From: Kitasatospora sp. Root107
Lineage (GTDB): Bacteria; Actinomycetota; Actinomycetes; Streptomycetales; Streptomycetaceae
Direction: 5' to 3'
Assembly: GCF_001424875.1 (NCBI RefSeq)
Contig: NZ_LMCT01000006.1
Span: forward strand, 125,018 to 169,662
DNA length: 44,645 bases
The position numbers were made by a program, and so were the translations under genes. The notes under the pieces are model-generated. The model did no database searches and was not told the origin of the DNA. It saw nothing but the letters and a program-made list of their open reading frames with translations. Shown in pieces: positions 16,497-23,266 of the stretch (position 1 is its first letter; the number at the start of each line of letters is the position of its first letter).

Positions 16497-17083
16497 CGTC
16501 GCCGTCCCGAGGCGGTGACCAGCGGTGGCCCGGCCGCAGGACGGGAGGCGACCGTGGTGGTGCGCGAGCGCCGGGCGGCGGGTGCCCTCGGAACTGCTAC
16601 GGGCGGCAGCTGGTCGGCGAGCGCCAACGCCTCCCTCGCTGCGGCGATCCCGGCGTTCTGGGCCTCGGCGACCGCGAAAAGCGCCTGGTAGACGAGGCGG
16701 CGCTCACGTTCGGCGCCCTCGGTGTCGTCCTTGGCGGGCAGGGGCCTGTCTTCGAGGACGACGGACAGGTGGAGGGCGTGGGCCAGCTGGCGGTGAAGGG
16801 CGGCGGCGTGCACGCGCGTGACCCGGAAGGCGGCCACGGCGGCCAGGCGGTGCGGGTCCTCGCCGGTCGTGGAGGCGGTGAGGTCACTGATCCGGCGCGT
16901 GCAGTGGCGCAGTACGGTCCGGGCGTTCTCGCACTCCTCGGCCGCGGCACCGGACGTGAGCAGTCCGGGCCGCTCGGGCATCTTCGCGGGCCGGGCGAGA
17001 TTCTCCGCGATGAGCGTGAGGACGGAAGCGAGCTGGGTCAACTCGCCAGTGTGGTCGACGGGTTCGGGCGTGGGTCGAGTGAT
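16493..17083 (-). CDS. Helical protein of 196 aa with Arg tail (ATC start)
   Basis: The coding frame begins at ATC 17081-17083, preceded by AGGAG with 6-nt spacing; no ATG, GTG or TTG lies within coding-quality sequence nearby. It begins TRPTPEPVDHTGELTQLASV, then long helices (EECENARTVLRHCTRRISDL, HAAALHRQLAHALHLSVVLE, ERERRLVYQALFAVAEAQNA). The tail AARRSRTTTVASRPAAG ends TASGRRR. Function unknown. The stop overlaps the next ATG. Confidence 0.6.
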   Translation of the reverse strand: MTRPTPEPVDHTGELTQLASVLTLIAENLARPAKMPERPGLLTSGAAAEECENARTVLRHCTRRISDLTASTTGEDPHRLAAVAAFRVTRVHAAALHRQLAHALHLSVVLEDRPLPAKDDTEGAERERRLVYQALFAVAEAQNAGIAAAREALALADQLPPVAVPRAPAARRSRTTTVASRPAAGPPLVTASGRRR

Positions 17084-17108
17084 GGGAGGCTCCTGGTGGG
17101 GACGGGGG

Positions 17109-17339
17109 CTACCGGCGGGAAGCGGTGACTGCCGCCGCCGAGGCTGGCAGTAGGACCGCGCTGGTGGTGCGGCCGGTGAGGGGTTCCACGGGCACGGAAG
17201 CCGAGGCGCTGCGGGCCCGGGCGGCGGTGCTTCGCGGAACGGGCGGCGCTGCGGCGTCTCGGTTGGACCGGGCTTGGTGGCGCAGGGCGTCACTGGCCTC
17301 GGTGAGGGCGAGCCGCGTACGGGAGAGGGACAGGCTCAG
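17109..17339 (-). CDS. 76-aa protein, mostly tail-like (CTG start)
   Basis: Starts at CTG 17337-17339, overlapping the upstream TGA as CTGA, and ends at a TAG 25 nt before the next start. One helix (RTRLALTEASDALRHQARSN) is followed by the tail motif: TAARARSASASVPVEP and TASRR at the end. Its composition is typical of coding sequence here. It would be missed if only ATG/GTG/TTG starts were allowed. Function unknown. Confidence 0.5.
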   Translation of the reverse strand: MSLSLSRTRLALTEASDALRHQARSNRDAAAPPVPRSTAARARSASASVPVEPLTGRTTSAVLLPASAAAVTASRR

Positions 17340-17722
17340 TTCGCGGCCGCCCGCTCGCGCACGTCCTCGGCCCGGGGGCTGCCCAGGCCGTCGACTTCGT
17401 GGAGCCGGGCGGACATCGCCACAGCTCTGCTGATGCTGGACAGTGCCTGGCCAACCTGGGCGCCGGTGTCGGCGAGTATCCGGGCGAGAGCCTTGCGGGA
17501 GCTGTCCACGGGGAAGCTGGTGAGGGCGCCAGCCGAGCCGAGCAGGTCGTGGTGGCGCGCACTGATCCGCGTGACGTGGCGGAGCAACTCGCCGACGGTG
17601 GGCGGTCCTTGTTCGCGGTAGGCCCCGGGGACGGCGGCAGCCAGTTCGTCGATCGCGTCGGCCTCGGCCCGAAGCCGGACGGTCGGCGGATTCTGCGGTC
17701 GCGGCTGGATCTGAGGGGACAG
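17336..17722 (-). CDS. 128-aa helical protein (CTG start)
   Basis: CTG at 17720-17722 with AGGAG 5 nt upstream, at the exact border of coding-quality sequence. N-terminus SPQIQPRPQNPPTVRLRAEA, then helices (IDELAAAVPGAYREQG, LLRHVTRISARHHDLLGSAG, VGQALSSISRAVAMSARLHE). It ends ERAAAN, one of the few small proteins here without terminal Arg. The first conventional start in frame would be TTG at 17585-17587, which cuts off clear coding sequence. Confidence 0.6.
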   Translation of the reverse strand: MSPQIQPRPQNPPTVRLRAEADAIDELAAAVPGAYREQGPPTVGELLRHVTRISARHHDLLGSAGALTSFPVDSSRKALARILADTGAQVGQALSSISRAVAMSARLHEVDGLGSPRAEDVRERAAAN

Positions 17723-17741
17723 AGGGACTCCTTGCAGGGGA

Positions 17742-18698
17742 CTACCGGGCGCGGGCGGCCCGCGGATCGGAGGTCGGTTCGCTCAGCCGCGCCGGTCGGG
17801 ACACGGGCACGTGGGCGGAGCGAACCGCGGTGCTGCGGCCGGTAGCGGCTGCTGCGCGGCCGGTGGCGAACTCCGGAGATACAGCGGTGCGGCGCACGGA
17901 GAGCAGCTGCTCCTCGCCCTCACCTACCTCGACGACCAGGTCGCCGGGCTGCAGGTCAAGGGCGTTGATCTGGATGACGTCGGTGGCGCGTCCGTGCCAG
18001 TCGGGCAGCCAACCCAGCGACTGGAGAGCGTCCTGCAGAGTCATGGCGTGGTGGTCCATCTGCTTGCGCAGCGTCTGTTCGGATATCTGGCTGAGCCGGG
18101 CCCAGTCGGGCAGGCCCATCCGGCGTCCGAACGCCGCCCAGGGGGCGCCGCTGCCGAGGCCGTGCCGGTGTACGGGTTCCTCGGTGATCGCCTGACGGGC
18201 GCTCCAGCCGGCCTTGACCCGCTTGGAAATCGTGGTCGCGGTGGCGTTCGCACGCGGGTCGACTGCCCACTGGTGGATCGCTTTGGTCTCCCCGAACGCG
18301 GTGAGCGGCTCCTCGTGCTTGGCGGATCCGGGGCCGAGAGCGAGGGCGTCGCCGATGCTCAAGTCCTGTGTGACGACGCGTTTGTAGAGGGTGTGGTAGG
18401 TGGTGCCGATCCGCTCGGCCCAGCCGCGCAGCGTCATCGTCCGACCGTTGTACGTGTACTCGGGCAGCGTCTGGTCATGCTTGTCGGTGGCGATAGCCCG
18501 CTCGACCTCCCATCCGAGTGCGAGCCGGGTGCGCAGGGCCTCCTTCTTGACCACGCAGCGGGGGTCGGCGGCCCATTCGCGCAAGCTCTTCGCCTGGCCG
18601 AATGCGGAGAGCTGGCCTCGGGCCAGCTCCCAGTTGTAGCGGTCACGGCGGGTGTCGGTCGGAATGACGGGGCGGGCGGGACGGTCGTCGTCGGTCAG
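17742..18698 (-). CDS. Protein with four tandem HTH-like repeats and Arg tail
   Basis: 318 residues. CTG 18696-18698 has AGGAG 6 nt upstream and overlaps the stop of the DnaB-N protein (CTGA). Four repeats of about 40 residues: LSAFGQAKSLREWAADPRC..., YTYNGRTMTLRGWAERIG..., LTAFGETKAIHQWAVDPRA..., WAAFGRRMGLPDWARLSQI.... Each has a 'hydrophobic-W-A' helix, then a helix like TLYKRVVTQDLSIGDAL or TISKRVKAGWSARQAI. Units of this kind occur in phage DNA-binding proteins and HNH-endonuclease accessories; here they are arrayed without a nuclease motif. The tail is ATGRSTAVRSAHV ... PRAARAR. A sequence-specific DNA-binding role is inferred. Confidence 0.7.
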   Translation of the reverse strand: MTDDDRPARPVIPTDTRRDRYNWELARGQLSAFGQAKSLREWAADPRCVVKKEALRTRLALGWEVERAIATDKHDQTLPEYTYNGRTMTLRGWAERIGTTYHTLYKRVVTQDLSIGDALALGPGSAKHEEPLTAFGETKAIHQWAVDPRANATATTISKRVKAGWSARQAITEEPVHRHGLGSGAPWAAFGRRMGLPDWARLSQISEQTLRKQMDHHAMTLQDALQSLGWLPDWHGRATDVIQINALDLQPGDLVVEVGEGEEQLLSVRRTAVSPEFATGRAAAATGRSTAVRSAHVPVSRPARLSEPTSDPRAARAR

Positions 18699-19846
18699 CG
18701 GGTGCTCCTGATGGCGGATCGGGCCGGTGCCGCCTCCTGGGCGGGCGAGGAGGCGGCACCGGATCGGGGTGTGGGGACGGGAGTTCGGGGGCGGGCGGCG
18801 TTCCGGCGCTTCTCCGCTGCAGCCGGGACTCGGTCCGCGTCGGTCCGGCGTTCGAAGCCGTGCGCGGTGCGCCAGCGCTCCTGCACGCGCTCGGCGGGGC
18901 CGAGGGCGTGCAGCGCGGAACCAAGAAGACGGCCGCCGGGCAGGGACGAGTCGCGGGCAAGCAGTCGGATGACACCGGCCGAACCGGCACTCTGGCGCAG
19001 CAGGGATGCGCGCAGGACGCGCTCGGCCCAGTACTCCGGGTCGCCGGTGATCCCGCCGCGAGTGACGGCGCGAATGCCGTCGGCGGTGATGACTCCGGAG
19101 GCGACGGCCCCGCGGTGATGCGCCTCCCGCAGCACGGTGAGCGCGTCGATCGGCTCCGATCGGTGCGCGAGAGCGGCCAGTGCCTGGTAGACGGCGCCGT
19201 GCCCGGAGCCGAGGAAGTCCGTCGGTCGCAGCCACCGGGTGATCTCGACCAGGCCGCCGGGGACGGCGGTGGCGCAGGAGAGCATCGCGGCCTCGTACTG
19301 AAGGGTCGTTTCGCGGACGCTGTCGGCGATCTCCAGCGGCCAGGGCCCCGGCAGCGGACGCGGTCGCTCGTCCAATGACCCCCAGGAGCCCACGAGTTCG
19401 AGGATCGCCGCACGCAGCTCGCCGGTCAGCTCCAGCGCGCCTTCGAGGGAGCCGGTGCGGGCGGCGTGCTGGAGCCGGTGGGCGCGTTCGTGGACCTGGC
19501 GGCGGATCGCGTCTTCCAGCACGATGCGGCCGTAGGCACCGGCATGACGCGAGACGGGGCACGCCGCGATCAGCGCGGCCCCGTACCCGGGGGTCAGCCC
19601 TCGGCTGCGCTCGGCAGCCGCAGCCGCCGCCCCGAGCGCCCAGTCGCGCAGCTGGTCCTCGCCGGCGCCTGTGGCCAGGGCGGGGTGACCGGCAGCGCGC
19701 TGGGCGAGCAGGACCTCGTACAACGCGCCGTGGGGATGGCTGTAGAAGTGCTCTGGCCTCAACCACGCTGCGACCGAGTCCAGTTGGCCGGGCGACAGAA
19801 GGAGGGCGCCGAGCAGAGCCTGCTCGGCCTCCTGCTGAAGGTTCAC
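18695..19846 (-). CDS. Tandem DnaB N-terminal-like domains without helicase motor
   Basis: 383 residues, GTG start overlapping the upstream stop as GTGA. Two copies of the DnaB N-terminal (primase-interaction) pattern: residues about 1-130 (QQEAEQALLGALLLSPGQLD, PEHFYSHPHGALYEVLLAQ) and about 180-290 (LQYEAAMLSCATAVPGGLVE, PTDFLGSGHGAVYQALAAL). No Walker A/B or RecA domain follows; the rest is an AARPRTPVPTPRSGA tail ending AIRSTR. It could bind host primase or DnaB and redirect replication of the element, or act as a decoy. Domain calls are by motif. Confidence 0.75.
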   Translation of the reverse strand: MNLQQEAEQALLGALLLSPGQLDSVAAWLRPEHFYSHPHGALYEVLLAQRAAGHPALATGAGEDQLRDWALGAAAAAAERSRGLTPGYGAALIAACPVSRHAGAYGRIVLEDAIRRQVHERAHRLQHAARTGSLEGALELTGELRAAILELVGSWGSLDERPRPLPGPWPLEIADSVRETTLQYEAAMLSCATAVPGGLVEITRWLRPTDFLGSGHGAVYQALAALAHRSEPIDALTVLREAHHRGAVASGVITADGIRAVTRGGITGDPEYWAERVLRASLLRQSAGSAGVIRLLARDSSLPGGRLLGSALHALGPAERVQERWRTAHGFERRTDADRVPAAAEKRRNAARPRTPVPTPRSGAASSPAQEAAPARSAIRSTR

Positions 19847-19929
19847 GGCAGCCCCCTCGCGGCGCTGGCCGGCGGCGAGCCGTCGCTACGGCCGCACTGG
19901 CATCCCGGTAGGGCGAGCCCGGCTGTCAT
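19843..19929 (-). CDS. 28-aa coupled ORF with CxC motif
   Basis: ATG overlaps the upstream stop as ATGA and its own stop overlaps the next start as GTGA, so it is wedged with 4-nt overlaps on both sides. The peptide MTAGLALPGCQCGRSDGSPP is followed by ASAARGLP. It may be a small real protein or a translational bridge that couples the genes at 19926-20135 and 18695-19846. Confidence 0.4.
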   Translation of the reverse strand: MTAGLALPGCQCGRSDGSPPASAARGLP

Positions 19930-20135
19930 CGCGTCGGGCCGGACCTGCGCGGTTGGCCGGTGGCAGCCGGGGGCGCGGGGGGCTTCTGGCCGGGCTCGTT
20001 GGCCTCGGCCAGTGCGCGTTTGATGGCGTCCTGGTGGGCGGCGTACCGGGACAGGGCCCGTTGGTAGCCGCGCCCGGAGCCGAGGAGGAACCAATTCACG
20101 TCCGGCTGGACGGGGGCGTGGTCGTTCTCGCTGAT
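19926..20135 (-). CDS. 69-aa protein with Arg tail (ATC start)
   Basis: The coding frame starts at ATC 20133-20135 with GGAG 6 nt upstream. The peptide begins SENDHAPVQPDVNWFLLGSG, then RGYQRALSRYAAHQDAIKRA, and a Pro/Ala tail ending PRRSGPTR. The only other in-frame start is GTG ten codons downstream, which loses the acidic N-terminus. It is first in its transcript, just after a hairpin. Unknown family. Confidence 0.55.
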   Translation of the reverse strand: MSENDHAPVQPDVNWFLLGSGRGYQRALSRYAAHQDAIKRALAEANEPGQKPPAPPAATGQPRRSGPTR

Positions 20136-20241
20136 GACGTTCTCCGTGAGGATCGTGGATTGGGGTGGGAGACCGGAGCAGGTCGGTCCGGCCGAGGCCG
20201 GGGGAACCGGATCGGCGCCGGTGAAAAGGAATTGAGAGCGA

Positions 20242-20287
20242 GAGCGGCGCCGACAGCACGGTGTGTGAACCACCGCAGGCGCCGCTC
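20242..20287 (-). terminator. Stem-loop downstream of the C5 methyltransferase gene
   Basis: Perfect 10-bp arms GAGCGGCGCC (20242-20251) and GGCGCCGCTC (20278-20287), with an inner CGGTG/CACCG pairing. It lies 30 bp past the stop at 20317. There is no strong T-run, as is usual in actinomycete terminators. The rest of the gap (20136-20316) shows no coding frame and should hold the promoter for the next series. Confidence 0.5.
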
Positions 20288-20316
20288 TGGTGGTTTCGCG
20301 GCCATCGCGGCGCCGG

Positions 20317-21762
20317 TCAGCGGCTGCGCGGGCCCGGCCGCCGGGGGGTCGCGGACCGCACGGGTACCGCGGGCGGCTCCCAGTCGGTGAATCCGGGCAG
20401 CATCGGGGAAGCGGAGAGGGCGGCTGCTGCGCGGACGGAGAGCGGATGGGGCATCGCGGCAGCGAGCGCCTGACTGTCCGGGCCGTAGAGCTCGGCGAGG
20501 TAGTCCGGCACCTTCTCCTGCCACCGCCGGCGCAGGAGCGCGCCCAGGACACGGGCGGCTTCGGTGGGGGCGACGATGCCGCCGGCCTGCCGGAACGCGG
20601 ACGTCGGCGAGCCCTCCCACGGATGGTCGGCGGGCATCCCGACCAGCAGCGACACCTCACCGAGGCCGAGGCGGCGTTGCGGGTCGTCCGCCCAGTACCA
20701 GCTGCGCGAGCGCCCGGTGATGGCGGTCGCCGGCCGGTCGGCTGACCACTCGTTGCCGCCGCCTGTGTGTTCCCCGCGGGTGTTGACGCGAACGCCCTCG
20801 CGCCAGCCCAGGGCCTGCGCCGCAGTTCGCGTGGGCACAGGCCCGGCCGGCTGCATGGCCTGCAGCGCCACCCGGTGGTGGTATCCGGCAACGAGGAAGG
20901 TCCGACGACGGTGGGAGGCGAGGCCGGCATCGGCCGCGTCCAGGGTCTGGAACCCGCTGCTGTACCAGTCGGCCAGTTCCAGCGCGCCGCCGAGGTGGTC
21001 GAGGACGATTGCCGGCAGAGCGCTGGACTGTTCCATCGCCAGCCACCGCAGGGAGTTGAACTTCGCGGTCAGGGTGAGTGACCAGATCAGCGTCTCGGCG
21101 ATCAGTCCGATCTTCGCGTCGCTCATCTCGGCGATCGGCTCCCGGACCTCGGACAAGGTCAGCAGCGGTCCGGTCCAGCCGCCGTTGCCGTCCCAGGTCG
21201 GGTCGCTGCAGATGACGCAGGTGTCCGCCTCGTCGCACTCCTCCTCGTCGTGCCAATGCCCGAAGCTTCCTTCGAGGGCGCGCGCGAACACCTCCTCCAG
21301 CAGTTTGATGTTGTGGTCCTCGCGTCCCTGGCGCAGGCCGGCCGGTGTCCAGACCTCGCAGGGCGCGCTGACGATGAGACCCTCGACGTGGCGCAGCGCC
21401 GGATGGGTCGGGTCCAGCGACCGCACGTCGCAGACGATGCGCCGGTAGCCGGCGGCCACCGCGGTCGCCGCCGCATCGCGGTTCAGCTCGACCCCGATGA
21501 CGTCGAACGCACCGCCTGTCGGGTTGAGGATGTGCAGTCCGCGTTCCCAACCACCCGGCCCGGCGAAGAGATTGACGATTCGAGGAGGATCACCGGGTCG
21601 GGGCGGGTAGAGCCAGGCGATCGGCCAGGGGTGCGCGAGCGCGACGAGCTGCGCGTAGGCCCACGGACCCATCCGCTGGTCGGGGCCGAACCAGCGGCTG
21701 TCGCCCGCGGAGGACAGGGGGCGGTAACCGCCTCGCGGGAGTGGGCTGTTCAGATACTCCAA
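20317..21762 (-). CDS. C5-cytosine DNA methyltransferase-like protein
   Basis: 481 residues from TTG 21760-21762 (N-terminus EYLNSPLPRGGYRPL). Motif I NLFAGPGGWERGL (around residue 95), an IGVELNRDAAATA acidic motif, motif IV VSAPCEVWTPAGLRQG with the Pro-Cys pair, ASHRRRTFLVAGY as motif VIII-like, and GLGEVSLLVGMPADHPW near the end mark a C5 methyltransferase, probably divergent. A short Cys-rich insert (EEECDEADTCVICSDPTW) could bind a metal. The tail SVRAAAALSAS ... PGPRSR matches the shared Arg tail. A self-protection or anti-restriction role is inferred. Confidence 0.75.
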   Translation of the reverse strand: MEYLNSPLPRGGYRPLSSAGDSRWFGPDQRMGPWAYAQLVALAHPWPIAWLYPPRPGDPPRIVNLFAGPGGWERGLHILNPTGGAFDVIGVELNRDAAATAVAAGYRRIVCDVRSLDPTHPALRHVEGLIVSAPCEVWTPAGLRQGREDHNIKLLEEVFARALEGSFGHWHDEEECDEADTCVICSDPTWDGNGGWTGPLLTLSEVREPIAEMSDAKIGLIAETLIWSLTLTAKFNSLRWLAMEQSSALPAIVLDHLGGALELADWYSSGFQTLDAADAGLASHRRRTFLVAGYHHRVALQAMQPAGPVPTRTAAQALGWREGVRVNTRGEHTGGGNEWSADRPATAITGRSRSWYWADDPQRRLGLGEVSLLVGMPADHPWEGSPTSAFRQAGGIVAPTEAARVLGALLRRRWQEKVPDYLAELYGPDSQALAAAMPHPLSVRAAAALSASPMLPGFTDWEPPAVPVRSATPRRPGPRSR

Positions 21763-21781
21763 GGGCTGGTGCTCCGAATCG

Positions 21782-22297
21782 TCAGCGGCTCGGGCGCGGT
21801 GGCAGCCCGCCTGCCGGGGGCACGGCCCGGCTCCGGTCCGCCTGACCGCCGGGGTCCTGCGGGGCAGGCGGGCGGCCGGAGCGCCGGAGGGCGGCCCCGG
21901 GCGGCCGGGTGGGGGCGGCGAGCATCCCAGCGGCCGTGTCCGACAGGGCGGCGGCAATCGCCTCGATCCGCTCCCTGGCTCGGGCGACCTGCAGGGCCCG
22001 GTCGTTGTCGTGGCGCTCCCACAGCCGGCTCTCGGCCGACCTCAGGAACTGGTGCAGCTGGACGAAGGCCCCGTTGTCGCCCCGGACGACGTGGGAGAGG
22101 ACCCCGGCGAATTCCCCGGGTCCCTCGGTCCAGGTCACCAGCACGGCCCAGGGGTTGACGCTGTCGCCGGACGGCTGGAGCGTCCGCTCCCCCCAGCGCC
22201 CCAGGACGGACTCGAGCCCGGTCCGCAGCGCCTCGTCCTTGCCCGGGACTGCCGGCAGGTGCGCGGGCTCGTGATTCTCGAAGCGGGGATGAAGCAT
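21782..22297 (-). CDS. 171-aa uncharacterised protein with Arg tail
   Basis: ATG 22295-22297 with GGAGG 8 nt upstream. The N-terminal 100 residues are mixed (ALRTGLESVLGRWGERTLQP, NPWAVLVTWTEGPGEFAGV, AFVQLHQFLRSAESRLWER) and are followed by a helix (RARERIEAIAAALSDTAAG). The end is Pro/Arg-rich (AALRRSGRPPAPQDPGG ... PPRPSR). No family recognised. Located between a PP-loop enzyme and a methyltransferase. Confidence 0.6.
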   Translation of the reverse strand: MLHPRFENHEPAHLPAVPGKDEALRTGLESVLGRWGERTLQPSGDSVNPWAVLVTWTEGPGEFAGVLSHVVRGDNGAFVQLHQFLRSAESRLWERHDNDRALQVARARERIEAIAAALSDTAAGMLAAPTRPPGAALRRSGRPPAPQDPGGQADRSRAVPPAGGLPPRPSR

Positions 22298-22327
22298 GGC
22301 CGTCACCTCCAAGGGGTGCGACGTAGG

Positions 22328-23266
22328 TCAGTTGGCGGGGCTGCCGGAGCGGCACGAGTACGGGGAGCAGCCGTCCTCGGGTCCGAACTCGGCTTCGTCG
22401 GCGGCCTGTTGCTCGTCGAGGGCGAGCTGCTCGCGGCGGGTGAGGCGGTCGATCGGGGCCTCGGACAGCGGCACCCGGGAGCGGTGGAGGTACGCCTGGC
22501 CGAGCAGGGGGCGGCCGTCCGCGGTGGCGCGGGCGTTGCCGGCCCGGATCTGGGCGTCGAACTCGACGACGTCCGCCCACCCCGCCGGGTCGCTGTCGCG
22601 GATCTCCCGCCACTGCTGGTTGCCGTGGAACGAGCACCCCAGGCAGCTGCTCTTCGGCGTGGTCTCCAGACCGTGCTCGGCAAGCAGGGCCAGGCAGTCG
22701 CCGCGCGACAGGCCGAGTTCGATCAGGGGGAACCGGTTGCGCGTGTATTTGACGTCGGCGTCCTTCGCACGGTGGAATTCATCCGTCGAGATGCCGATCC
22801 ACTGCTCGGTGAAGACGTCGGCCGGGATGCGCGCCGGATACGGGTATCCGAGGATTTCCCGGACCTTCTTCTTGATCGGTGAAATTTTATATTCACCGGT
22901 GCATTGGCGGCGCGTCATCCCAGGTGAGCCGTCCTTGTTGAGGATGTAGAGCGGCATACTGGCGAAACGGTGAGCCGGGTCCAGGGCGTCGTTCCTGATA
23001 TTGCCGGAGGAGACCCGGAAGATGGGTACCCCTGCGGGCTCGGCTATCTCGCGTTCGACGCGGTCGAGGTGTTCGTAGACCTTTTTCGGCTCCCATCCGG
23101 TGTCCGCGAAGATCGCGTAGTCGAGCTGCGGGAGCTCGCCGAGGGCGGACAGGAGGAGCAGGGTCGTGGACTGGACCCCGGCGCCGAGCGACAGCGTGCG
23201 AATCGTCGGGGCGGCAGTCGTGGTGGGGGCGGTGGCGGGGTGGGCGGCAGGCAGGCGAGGACTCAT
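22328..23266 (-). CDS. PP-loop ATP-pyrophosphatase (PAPS-reductase-like family)
   Basis: 312 residues, ATG overlapping the TraG stop as ATGA. N-terminal LSLGAGVQSTTLLLLSALGE is the PP-loop (S-G-G-x-(D/Q)-S/T type), followed by YAIFADTGWEPKKVYEHLD. Cysteines in RRQCTGEYKISPIKKK and SSCLGCSFHGNQQWREI suggest an Fe-S or metal site, as in PAPS-reductase/DndC-type proteins. Such enzymes on phages and plasmids are suspected in nucleotide or DNA modification; the substrate is unknown. The codons at 22875-22905 are unusually AT-rich. No Arg tail. Confidence 0.8.
   Translation of the reverse strand: MSPRLPAAHPATAPTTTAAPTIRTLSLGAGVQSTTLLLLSALGELPQLDYAIFADTGWEPKKVYEHLDRVEREIAEPAGVPIFRVSSGNIRNDALDPAHRFASMPLYILNKDGSPGMTRRQCTGEYKISPIKKKVREILGYPYPARIPADVFTEQWIGISTDEFHRAKDADVKYTRNRFPLIELGLSRGDCLALLAEHGLETTPKSSCLGCSFHGNQQWREIRDSDPAGWADVVEFDAQIRAGNARATADGRPLLGQAYLHRSRVPLSEAPIDRLTRREQLALDEQQAADEAEFGPEDGCSPYSCRSGSPAN

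Noticed and set aside
22875..22905. AT-rich spot with inverted repeat GGTGAA/TTCACC
   Set aside because: Lies inside the PP-loop gene over the conserved segment CTGEYKISPIKKK; explained by coding for Lys/Ile/Tyr rather than by a regulatory site.
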